From: Nitrosomonas sp.
GTDB lineage: Bacteria > Pseudomonadota > Gammaproteobacteria > Burkholderiales > Nitrosomonadaceae
Length of the DNA stretch: 5,462 nt
Assembly: GCA_005779435.1 (NCBI GenBank)
Contig: SXJH01000045.1
Coordinates: 1 to 5,462 of the forward strand
Reading direction: 5' to 3'
Positions 1-5,324 of this stretch are shown piece after piece. Made by a program: the position numbers and the translations under genes. A model generated the notes under the pieces. The model did no database searches and was not told where the DNA came from. It saw only the letters and a program-made list of their open reading frames with translations. Each line of letters begins with the position of its first letter. Within the stretch, counting starts at the first letter, position 1.

Positions 1-1
1 C

Positions 2-565
2 GACATGGTACGAAGCGGCATGGGCGAAACTTTCGCTCCAATTCTGGACGAAGCCGTCACTACTCAGTCGTTTGGTTTGAATAGCACGGCGGCTTCCACG
101 GCTGTTTTGAATGCTGCGGCAGAAAAAGTTCATGTCGATGCGCCGGTTGGGCACGCGAAGTGGGGCGGAGAATTGGCGCAGAAAGTAGTTTGGATGGCCT
201 CTCAGCAAACGCAAGTGGCCGAGATTCATTTAAACCCGGCGCATCTCGGCCCGGTTGAGGTGATGTTGAGTATTTCGCAGGATCAGGCAACGGCGCAATT
301 TGTGTCATCGCATCCGGCCGTGAGGGACGCGATCCAGGATGCATTGCCAAGATTGCGAGAAATGCTGGCTGAAAGCGGTATTCAATTGGGCGACGTGATG
401 GTGGGTTCCGATTCGTTCCAGCAAGACAATAAACAGCAACAGCAGGCTCATCAATCGGAACGAGGCGTCTCATCCATGACGGAGACGCGTATGGAGACCG
501 CCGGGGCTATCGAGGCAGCGGTCATGCCGACCAGGCATCATGGCATTGTCAATACTTACGCGTGA
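2..565 (+). CDS. fliK: Flagellar hook-length control protein FliK, C-terminal part (5' end outside window)
   Basis: FliK is a secreted molecular ruler. It measures the growing hook and, through its C-terminal domain, contacts FlhB to switch export from hook to filament substrates. The frame is already open at base 2, so the ATG at base 5 is probably an internal Met. Counting from that Met, residues 53-136 form the conserved Flg_hook domain: WGGELAQKVVWMA, then the hallmark LNPAHLGPVEV (76-86), then SSHPAVRDAIQDALPRLREML (in the 101-121 region) and GIQLGDVMVGSD. The first 50 residues are Ala/Thr/Ser-rich and poorly conserved, as usual for the linker before this domain. After it comes a Gln-rich, hydrophilic tail of about 50 residues (QQDNKQQQQAHQ at 139-150). 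The gene sits directly upstream of fliL, as in many proteobacteria, but a hairpin at 656-678 separates the two. The family assignment is secure; total length cannot be judged. Confidence 0.93.
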   Translation, partial: DMVRSGMGETFAPILDEAVTTQSFGLNSTAASTAVLNAAAEKVHVDAPVGHAKWGGELAQKVVWMASQQTQVAEIHLNPAHLGPVEVMLSISQDQATAQFVSSHPAVRDAIQDALPRLREMLAESGIQLGDVMVGSDSFQQDNKQQQQAHQSERGVSSMTETRMETAGAIEAAVMPTRHHGIVNTYA

Positions 566-655
566 CGATGATTCATTTTGCGCTATTTTCGATGCAATTC
601 GATCAGATTTCATCATGAACGGCGCACTCTCAGTTTTGCATTTATCTCATTAAAA

Positions 656-678
656 GAACCGGGTGAAAAGCCCGGTTC
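656..678 (+). terminator. Hairpin terminator after fliK
   Basis: A perfect 8-bp inverted repeat, GAACCGGG and CCCGGTTC, encloses a 7-base loop (TGAAAAG). It lies 90 bases after the fliK stop and upstream of the fliL promoter region. On the plus strand the stem is followed by GCTCCTAATTT, a weak T-tract. Read on the minus strand, the stem is followed by TTTTAAT, a better one. The position suggests it ends the upstream fliK transcript and insulates the fliL operon. The missing clean T-run leaves efficiency uncertain. Confidence 0.6.
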
Positions 679-719
679 GCTCCTAATTTACGCTTGATTC
701 CCGGGACGTTCCGGTATTC

Positions 720-751
720 GCAAATAGCGACATTATTCCGTTGTTATTTGC
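720..751 (+). promoter_or_regulatory. Candidate FlhDC operator of the fliL operon
   Basis: GCAAATAGCGAC (720-731) and GTTGTTATTTGC (740-751) form an inverted repeat that pairs at 10 of 12 positions across an 8-base centre. Read in opposite orientations, both arms carry the core AAATA(A/G)C. The cores are spaced as in known FlhD4C2 boxes of class II flagellar promoters (AAATA(A/G)CG, 10-12 bases, inverted copy). The outer AA(C/T)G(C/G) part of that consensus is not clear here. With a start site near 789, the box would span roughly -69 to -38, where FlhDC binds to recruit RNA polymerase. The symmetry is seen directly; the identity of the regulator is inferred from the consensus and the gene served. 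Confidence 0.55.
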
Positions 752-776
752 TAAATCGGTTTGCTTTCTTGTCGAA

Positions 777-782
777 GATAAT
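777..782 (+). promoter_or_regulatory. Candidate -10 box (GATAAT) of the fliL operon promoter
   Basis: GATAAT matches the sigma-70 -10 consensus TATAAT at 5 of 6 positions and lies 30 bases before the fliL start codon. No good -35 hexamer stands 16-18 bases upstream (AATCGG at 754-759). That is typical of FlhDC-activated class II promoters and fits the palindrome ending at 751. A sigma-28 reading was considered, with TAAA at 752-755 and GTCGAAGA at 771-778, but its -10 half matches poorly. Confidence 0.45.
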
Positions 783-797
783 AGAGTCCGTTTCAAC

Positions 798-803
798 AAG
801 GAG
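798..803 (+). promoter_or_regulatory. Ribosome binding site of fliL
   Basis: AAGGAG lies 8 bases before the ATG at 812. It is the strongest Shine-Dalgarno sequence in the window and fits the first gene of an operon. Confidence 0.75.
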
Positions 804-811
804 TCAGCAAA

Positions 812-1315
812 ATGTCGAAATCCAATACAGCAACAGCAACACCCGAACCCGCCGCAGAAGGCAAGAAAAGCAAAAAAGGTTTGATCGTTACGATCTTGGT
901 AGCATTTCTTGCGATCGGCGCCGGTGCAGGCGGAACTTGGTATTTTATGAAAATGTCGGGCGGTGAGGAAGAAGCGGAACCGGCAAAACCGAAAGCACGG
1001 CCAACCACATTCGTCGATTTGGATATTTTCACCGTCAATCTTCAGCCGGAGGAAAATAATCAATACCTGCAAGTCGGATTGACGGTGAAAGTTACGGAGA
1101 CCGATGTGGTGCAGGAAATCGCCAAGCAAATGCCGGCCATTCGCAATCGCATTCTGATGTTGCTATCGAGCAAAAAAGCGGCTGAAATCGCCGGTATTGC
1201 CGGAAAGCAACAGTTGAGCCAGCAAATTGCCGATGAAATCAAGCAAACGCTGAGCAGCGAAGAGCAGCAAGAAGACGTTCTCGAAGTATTGTTTACCTCG
1301 TTTGTGATCCAGTGA
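812..1315 (+). CDS. fliL: Flagellar basal body-associated protein FliL
   Basis: FliL is a single-pass inner-membrane protein. Its periplasmic domain rings the MotA/MotB stator and supports torque, especially during swarming. The 167-residue length is usual for the family. Residues 1-22 are a cytoplasmic tail rich in Ala, Thr and Lys, ending in the positive cluster KKSKK. Residues 23-46 are the membrane helix, with a Gly/Ala-rich second half (AIGAGAGG). An acidic/Pro linker follows (EEEAEPAKPKARP). Residues 66-167 are the periplasmic domain, with the family motifs FVDLDIFTVNL, YLQVGLTVKV, the helix MPAIRNRILMLLSSK and the C-terminal VLEVLFTSFVIQ, where conserved FliL proteins end. The start is set by the AAGGAG site and by the membrane topology. 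It is the first gene of the operon; fliM follows after 9 bases. Confidence 0.95.
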   Translation: MSKSNTATATPEPAAEGKKSKKGLIVTILVAFLAIGAGAGGTWYFMKMSGGEEEAEPAKPKARPTTFVDLDIFTVNLQPEENNQYLQVGLTVKVTETDVVQEIAKQMPAIRNRILMLLSSKKAAEIAGIAGKQQLSQQIADEIKQTLSSEEQQEDVLEVLFTSFVIQ

Positions 1316-1324
1316 CACGCTGAA

Positions 1325-2299
1325 ATGGCTGAAGATTTTCTCTCCCAAGAAGAGGTCGATGCGCTCCTCAGAGGCGCTACCGGAGAAGGCGAAGAGTCGC
1401 AGGAAGAGGACAAGAATGCGATTCGACCTTATAACATTGGCACGCAGGAACGCATCGTTCGCGGACGCATGCCGACCTTTGAGATTATCAACGAACGATT
1501 TGCACGGTTATTGCGTATCGGACTGTTTAATTTTATGCGCCGTACCGTGGATATATCGGTCGGGCCGGTAAAGGTAATCAAGTTCAGCGAATTTGTCCGC
1601 AACCTCGTGGTTCCCACCAATCTCAACATGGTGCACATGAAGCCTTTGCGCGGCGCGGCATTGCTCGTTTTCGATCCCGACCTGATTTTCCTGATCGTGG
1701 ACAACTTATTCGGCGGCGATGGCCGTTATCACACGCGCGTCGAGGGAAGGGATTTTACCCAGACAGAACAACGCATTATTCAGCGTTTGCTGGACGTGGT
1801 GTTTGAGGAATACGAAAAATCCTGGAAATCGGTACATCCGATTAAATTTGAGTATATCCGGTCGGAGATGAATCCTCAGTTTGCCACGATTGCCACACCG
1901 AATGAGGTGGTCGTTACCGTTGCTTTCAATATCGATATGGGCAATAAAGGAGGGTCGCTGCATGTTTGCATTCCTTACTCGATGGTAGAACCCATACGCG
2001 ATACGTTATATAGCGCCTTGCAAGGCGATCATATGGAAGTCGATAAGCGCTGGATCAATTTATTGAAACAGCAAGTGCAAGGTGCCGAGGTGGAATTGGT
2101 GGCGAATATCGGCCACACGAAGGTTACGTTTGAACAAATTCTGAGTATGCAAGTGGGCGATGTCGTTCCTTTGGAAATTCCACGAACAATAACGGTAAAC
2201 ATCGACGGGGTTCCTGTCTTGGATTGCCGCTACGGCACTATCAACGGGCGCTATGCGCTCAAAGTCAACACATTGATTTCCCAATCGGAAGTTGAGTAA
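1325..2299 (+). CDS. fliM: Flagellar motor switch protein FliM
   Basis: FliM is the middle component of the cytoplasmic C-ring. It binds phosphorylated CheY and FliG and so sets the direction of rotation. At 324 residues it is full length. The N-terminal peptide FLSQEEVDALLRG (5-17) is the CheY-P docking motif. An acidic tether follows (21-30), then the FliG-contacting middle domain of CheC-like fold (about 45-235), which carries the FliG-binding loop LFGGDGR (128-134) and the conserved GRDFTQTEQRIIQRLL (141-156). Residues 250-320 are the SpoA domain that pairs with FliN, containing VELVANIGHTKVTFEQIL, VGDVVPLEIP and DGVPVLDCRYGTINGRYALKV. No good Shine-Dalgarno is visible before the ATG and fliL ends only 9 bases upstream, so translation is probably coupled to fliL. 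All expected domains are present; nothing is truncated. Confidence 0.97.
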   Translation: MAEDFLSQEEVDALLRGATGEGEESQEEDKNAIRPYNIGTQERIVRGRMPTFEIINERFARLLRIGLFNFMRRTVDISVGPVKVIKFSEFVRNLVVPTNLNMVHMKPLRGAALLVFDPDLIFLIVDNLFGGDGRYHTRVEGRDFTQTEQRIIQRLLDVVFEEYEKSWKSVHPIKFEYIRSEMNPQFATIATPNEVVVTVAFNIDMGNKGGSLHVCIPYSMVEPIRDTLYSALQGDHMEVDKRWINLLKQQVQGAEVELVANIGHTKVTFEQILSMQVGDVVPLEIPRTITVNIDGVPVLDCRYGTINGRYALKVNTLISQSEVE

Positions 2300-2305
2300 T
2301 TTTTT

Positions 2306-2309
2306 GGAG
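2306..2309 (+). promoter_or_regulatory. Ribosome binding site of fliN
   Basis: GGAG sits 7 bases before the fliN ATG, in the 17-base gap after the fliM stop. It fixes the start at 2317. Confidence 0.6.
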
Positions 2310-2316
2310 TTTAACT

Positions 2317-2838
2317 ATGGCTGAATCAACAGGAAACGATCAAGCGGAAACGGACGATTGGGCTGCCGCGATGGCAGAGCAAGCGGCATCCGAGCAAAGC
2401 GGCGCTCAACCGGAAGAGTCGTCCGACGACGATTGGGCTGCTGCGATGGCCGAGCAAGGGGCGGCTGAACAGGGATCATCGGCTATGGAAAACAGCGATC
2501 CTTTGACGAAAGCGCAAAATGCAAGCGCGACAGTTTTTCAGGAATTTTCAAAAGATAATGCAATGCAAAATGCGCGTCACGATATTGATTTGATTCTCGA
2601 CATCCCCGTTCAAATGACTGTTGAATTGGGACGCACCAAGATAGCGATCAAGAATTTATTACAGTTGGCTCAAGGCTCGGTGGTTGAATTGGACGGCATG
2701 GCGGGCGAGCCGATGGATGTATTGGTTAACGGTTGTTTGATTGCACAAGGAGAGGTAGTGGTGGTGAACGACAAGTTCGGTATTCGATTGACCGACATCA
2801 TTACGCCGAGTGAACGTATTCGCAAACTTAACCGCTAG
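2317..2838 (+). CDS. fliN: Flagellar motor switch protein FliN
   Basis: FliN forms the base of the C-ring with FliM, binds FliH to bring the export ATPase complex to the motor, and takes part in switching. The SpoA domain is at residues 91-172: DLILDIPVQMTVELGRTKI, LLQLAQGSVVELDGMAGEPMD, VLVNGCLIAQGEVVVVNDKFGIRLTDII and the terminal PSERIRKL. The protein has 173 residues against about 137 in E. coli FliN. The excess is an acidic, Ala-rich N-terminal region (1-60) holding two copies of DDWAAAMAEQ (13-22 and 38-47), 25 residues apart. Similar single or repeated DDW(A)xAMAEQ segments are known at the N-terminus of many proteobacterial FliN proteins. The start is supported by GGAG at 2306-2309. 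fliO begins 9 bases after the stop. Confidence 0.96.
   Translation: MAESTGNDQAETDDWAAAMAEQAASEQSGAQPEESSDDDWAAAMAEQGAAEQGSSAMENSDPLTKAQNASATVFQEFSKDNAMQNARHDIDLILDIPVQMTVELGRTKIAIKNLLQLAQGSVVELDGMAGEPMDVLVNGCLIAQGEVVVVNDKFGIRLTDIITPSERIRKLNR
2353..2457 (+). repeat. Internal direct repeat in fliN (two 30-bp copies, 75-bp period)
   Basis: 2353-2382 and 2428-2457 agree at 28 of 30 bases and both encode DDWAAAMAEQ. Both differences are synonymous third-codon changes (gcc/gct and gca/gcc). The bases after each copy also encode similar residues (AASEQSG and GAAEQGS), so the duplicated unit was probably the whole 75-bp period. Confidence 0.85.
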
Positions 2839-2847
2839 AAGCCGACG

Positions 2848-3288
2848 ATGACGACTCGATTATTGATGTTTCTCATATTTCCGGTTTCATGCTCCGTCTG
2901 GGCCGAAACGGGAAAGACCGGCTATGTACCGCCAGCTCCTGTGGTAACAACGGAGAGTATGGTGCAGATGATGGGCGGGTTGTTGCTGGTGCTGGCGGTT
3001 ATCGGCGGCTTGGCCTGGTTGCTCAAACGTTTTTCGTTGGTACAGAATGCCGCAGGAGGGGTCGTTAAGGTCGTTGCCGCGACCGGGGTCGGGCAGCGGG
3101 AACGCGTGGTAGTGGTCGAGGTCGATAAAACTTGGCTGATACTGGGCGTTGCACCGGGGCGTGTCAATAAATTGCACGCCATGGAAAAACCGCAATCCGA
3201 TGCAGGCAATAGTGCCCCAGGAGATCAAACTGCCGATACATTTGCCGCGCAGCTCAATCAAAGCATTAAAAAAGAAAATGTGGAATAA
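2848..3288 (+). CDS. fliO: Flagellar biosynthesis protein FliO
   Basis: FliO is a small membrane protein that helps FliP assemble into the export gate and is not part of the finished complex. The 146-residue product starts with a signal-like segment (residues 1-19, MTTRLLMFLIFPVSC then VWA before Glu20). A short periplasmic stretch follows, then a membrane helix at about 40-59 (GGLLLVLAVIGGLAWLL) closed by KRF. The cytoplasmic domain (70-112) has the family pattern VKVVAATGVGQRERVVVVEV then WLILGVAPGRVNKLH. The tail (113-146) is hydrophilic and variable. Like other FliO proteins it is recognised more by layout and the GxRERVVVVEV...GVAPGxV block than by strong identity. It starts 9 bases after fliN without a clear Shine-Dalgarno, suggesting coupling. 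Its end overlaps one possible start of fliP by 11 bases. Confidence 0.92.
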   Translation: MTTRLLMFLIFPVSCSVWAETGKTGYVPPAPVVTTESMVQMMGGLLLVLAVIGGLAWLLKRFSLVQNAAGGVVKVVAATGVGQRERVVVVEVDKTWLILGVAPGRVNKLHAMEKPQSDAGNSAPGDQTADTFAAQLNQSIKKENVE

Positions 3289-3348
3289 ACCGGTATCGGC
3301 GATGCAATTTTTCTTGCGACATATTCCGATGCGACATGAATCGGGTAT

Positions 3349-3363
3349 CGCGATCAAATCGCG
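3349..3363. repeat. Small inverted repeat upstream of the fliP start
   Basis: CGCGAT (3349-3354) and ATCGCG (3358-3363) form a perfect 6-bp stem with a 3-base loop. It ends 25 bases before the preferred fliP ATG, inside the roughly 100-base stretch between fliO and that ATG. It could be a small mRNA hairpin or chance; no T-run follows, so it is not a terminator. Confidence 0.35.
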
Positions 3364-3388
3364 TCTGCCCGGATCGACGAAGCATACT

Positions 3389-4126
3389 ATGCTGAGGATT
3401 CTGCTGGTATGCGCGGGTTTTGTTGCTTTACCCGCATTTGCGCAGAAATCCGGTTTCCCGGCATTCACCAGTACCGCCAATCCGGATGGCAGCGCAACTT
3501 ATACGTTAAGTTTACAGACGCTGATCTTATTGACAACGCTGACATTCCTGCCAGCCATGGTGCTGATGATGTCCAGCTTCACGCGAATTATTATTGTGTT
3601 GTCATTGCTGCGGATGGCGCTGGGTACGCAGTCTTCGCCGCCGAATCAGGTATTGCTCGGATTGGAGCTGTTTCTGACTTTTTTTATCATGTCTCCGGTA
3701 ATCGATAAGATTTATAACGAAGCCTATTTGCCTTTCTCGGAAGATAAAATCAGCATCATGCAGGCGGCTGAAAAAGCCAGCGTGCCATTGAAGTCGTTCA
3801 TGCTGAACCAGACGAGAGAAACGGACTTGGCATTGTTCGTACAAATTTCCGGCGGCGAAGAAATAGAAAGCCGCGATAACGTACCGCTGAAAGTGCTCGT
3901 GCCCGCTTATATTACCAGCGAGTTAAAAACGGCGTTTCAAATCGGTTTTGTGATTTTTATCCCGTTTTTGATTATTGATCTGGTGGTATCCAGCGTACTG
4001 ATGGCAATGGGTATGATGATGTTGTCGCCGATGATTATTTCATTGCCGTTCAAACTGATGCTGTTTGTTTTGGTCGATGGCTGGCATTTGATTATCGGTT
4101 CGCTGACACAAAGCTTTTTTACGTAA
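3389..4126 (+). CDS. fliP: Flagellar export gate protein FliP
   Basis: FliP is the main subunit of the FliP5-FliQ4-FliR1 export gate of the flagellar type III secretion system in the inner membrane. The ATG at 3389 is preferred because it gives exactly 245 residues, the length of enterobacterial FliP, and begins with a cleavable signal peptide (MLRILLVCAGFVALPAFA before Gln19), as known for FliP. Hydrophobic segments lie at about 44-73, 88-107, 183-207 and 212-238. Conserved blocks are SSFTRIIIVLSLLRMALGTQ (62-81), PPNQVLLGLELFLTFFIMSP (84-103) and the FliP signature PAYITSELKTAFQIGF (172-187), followed by PFLIIDLVVSSVLMAMGMMM. In-frame upstream ATGs at 3278, 3302 and 3329 would add 37, 29 or 20 residues before the signal peptide. 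The one at 3278 overlaps fliO. No start has a convincing Shine-Dalgarno. The family call is certain; the start is less so. Confidence 0.95.
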   Translation: MLRILLVCAGFVALPAFAQKSGFPAFTSTANPDGSATYTLSLQTLILLTTLTFLPAMVLMMSSFTRIIIVLSLLRMALGTQSSPPNQVLLGLELFLTFFIMSPVIDKIYNEAYLPFSEDKISIMQAAEKASVPLKSFMLNQTRETDLALFVQISGGEEIESRDNVPLKVLVPAYITSELKTAFQIGFVIFIPFLIIDLVVSSVLMAMGMMMLSPMIISLPFKLMLFVLVDGWHLIIGSLTQSFFT

Positions 4127-4132
4127 AAGGAA
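4127..4132 (+). promoter_or_regulatory. Ribosome binding site of fliQ
   Basis: AAGGAA directly follows the fliP stop and lies 7 bases before the fliQ ATG, which fixes that start. Confidence 0.6.
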
Positions 4133-4139
4133 TTCGAAT

Positions 4140-4412
4140 ATGACTCCGGAAGGTGCAATGACGATTGGCCGGCAAGCGCTAGAGATTACATTCATGGTTT
4201 CCGCGCCTTTGCTGATCTCGGCCTTGATTACCGGCTTGGTGGTGAGTATTTTTCAAGCCGCGACGCAGATTAACGAAATGACTTTATCTTTCATACCCAA
4301 ATTAATGGTGATGTTTTTGGTCATGGTGTTGGCCGGTCCGTGGATGATTTCCGTGATGACGGACTATATGCAACGGCTATTTACCAGTATCCCATCGCTG
4401 GCAGTTGGCTAA
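4140..4412 (+). CDS. fliQ: Flagellar export gate protein FliQ
   Basis: FliQ is the small two-helix subunit wrapped around the FliP-FliR core of the flagellar export gate. At 90 residues it has the family's standard length (89-90). Helix 1 spans about 15-38 and helix 2 about 53-75. Between them lies the most conserved segment of the family, VSIFQAATQINEMTLSFIPK (35-54), which forms the cytoplasmic loop. The helix 2 region continues with LAGPWM. The start at 4140 is supported by AAGGAA and by the typical MTPE opening. It follows fliP by 13 bases, and fliR starts 9 bases after its stop. Confidence 0.96.
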   Translation: MTPEGAMTIGRQALEITFMVSAPLLISALITGLVVSIFQAATQINEMTLSFIPKLMVMFLVMVLAGPWMISVMTDYMQRLFTSIPSLAVG

Positions 4413-4421
4413 CAAAATGTC

Positions 4422-5222
4422 ATGATCAGCATTACCACGGCGGAATTGAACGCTTTGCTGGGCGCGTTTCTGTGGCCGCTCAGCAGAATTCTGGCCTTGA
4501 TTGCAACCGCCCCGATCTTGGGAAATCCGAGTGTCCCCGTCAGGGTCAAGCTGGGGTTGGCAATCATGATTACTCTGATGGTGATGCCCGTGGTGGAAAA
4601 ATCGATGCCGCAGCACATCGATCCTGCTTCCGGTATCGGTTTGATCGTCTTATTACAGCAAGTGTTGATCGGTGTCGCTATCGGTTTTGTCATGCGCATC
4701 GTGTTTGTTGCCGTTGAGATGGCGGGAGAATTGATCGGTTTGCAGATGGGCTTGGGTTTCGCTATTTTCTTCGATCCGCAAAGCTCCGGCCAGGTCGATG
4801 TGATTGGCCGTTTTATGGGTGTGATTGCAAGTCTTGCTTTTCTCGCGATGGACGGCCACTTGATATTGATTGCGCTCATTTCCCAGAGTTTCAGTACCTT
4901 GCCGGTAGGCGTGGAAGCCCTGACCGATGCAACATTCAGTACCTTGGCAAACTTGGGGGGCGAGGTGTTTAAATCGGGTTTGCAATTGTCGTTGCCGGTT
5001 CTTACCGCGCTGCTGATCACTAACCTTGCGCTGGGTATTTTGACGCGCGTGGCGCCTCAATTGAACATTTTTGCGGTCGGCTTTCCGTTGACGCTTTCCA
5101 TCGGGCTGTTTGTTCTGGCATTGAGCATGCCGTTTTATGCGCCGATTCTGGAATATTTTGTACGCGACGGCTTAAATTTGATCATGGGAATTCTGAACAT
5201 CAGCGAAATCTATACGCCATAG
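4422..5222 (+). CDS. fliR: Flagellar export gate protein FliR
   Basis: FliR is the single-copy subunit that completes the FliPQR gate and contacts FlhB. The 266 residues match the family's usual length of about 260. The protein is almost wholly hydrophobic, with several membrane segments (roughly 8-32, 42-58, 71-97, 131-157, 188-206 and 217-245). Conserved elements include PILGNPSVPVRVKLGLAI (31-48), ELIGLQMGLGFAIFFDP (103-119) and NLALGILTRVAPQLNIFAVG (201-220) followed by FPLTLSIGL. The start is 9 bases after fliQ with only a weak ribosome site, so translational coupling is likely. The C-terminus appears complete, so the insertion sequence downstream has not cut into the gene. flhB, often nearby in other genomes, does not follow within the window. 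Confidence 0.96.
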   Translation: MISITTAELNALLGAFLWPLSRILALIATAPILGNPSVPVRVKLGLAIMITLMVMPVVEKSMPQHIDPASGIGLIVLLQQVLIGVAIGFVMRIVFVAVEMAGELIGLQMGLGFAIFFDPQSSGQVDVIGRFMGVIASLAFLAMDGHLILIALISQSFSTLPVGVEALTDATFSTLANLGGEVFKSGLQLSLPVLTALLITNLALGILTRVAPQLNIFAVGFPLTLSIGLFVLALSMPFYAPILEYFVRDGLNLIMGILNISEIYTP

Positions 5223-5300
5223 CGCTTTCAATTTACAAGGCGAATTCTCGAGCACCGCCCAACGCAACAGATCGCTTGCGCAACCAATTACTCGGTACTT

Positions 5301-5319
5301 CCTTAGTCCGACTCTAAGG
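5301..5319. repeat. Short palindrome beside the transposase stop codon
   Basis: CCTTAG (5301-5306) and CTAAGG (5314-5319) are perfect inverted copies 7 bases apart. They lie 6 bases beyond the end of the transposase gene. The site may be part of the element's terminal region or a weak terminator for the transposase. There is no clear T-run on the minus strand. Confidence 0.45.
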
Positions 5320-5324
5320 TTAAT

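Noticed and set aside
699..714. TCCCGGGA followed by TTCCGG as a second terminator stem
   Set aside because: The possible stem is short and imperfect, has almost no loop and is followed by no T-run.
752..778. Possible sigma-28 (FliA) promoter: TAAA at 752-755 and GTCGAAGA 15 bases later
   Set aside because: The -10 half matches GCCGATAA at only 5 of 8 positions. The GATAAT plus palindrome reading explains the region better.
2887..3480. 197-codon open frame on the minus strand across fliO and fliP
   Set aside because: It covers fliO and the start of fliP in antisense, with no start signal or family resemblance. It is best read as a by-product of codon usage.
4417..4419. ATG 5 bases before the fliR start
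   Set aside because: It is in a different frame from FliR and does not encode a recognisable product.
4409..5020. 203-codon open frame on the minus strand within fliR
   Set aside because: It is fully antisense to a well-conserved gene, has no recognisable domain and is Lys/Thr/Pro-rich, as expected for the reverse of a hydrophobic coding region.
5242..5252. Overlapping EcoRI and XhoI sites (GAATTCTCGAG), as in a cloning linker
   Set aside because: No vector or further linker sequence surrounds it, and GAATTC also occurs naturally at the fliP-fliQ gap. Chance is the simpler explanation.
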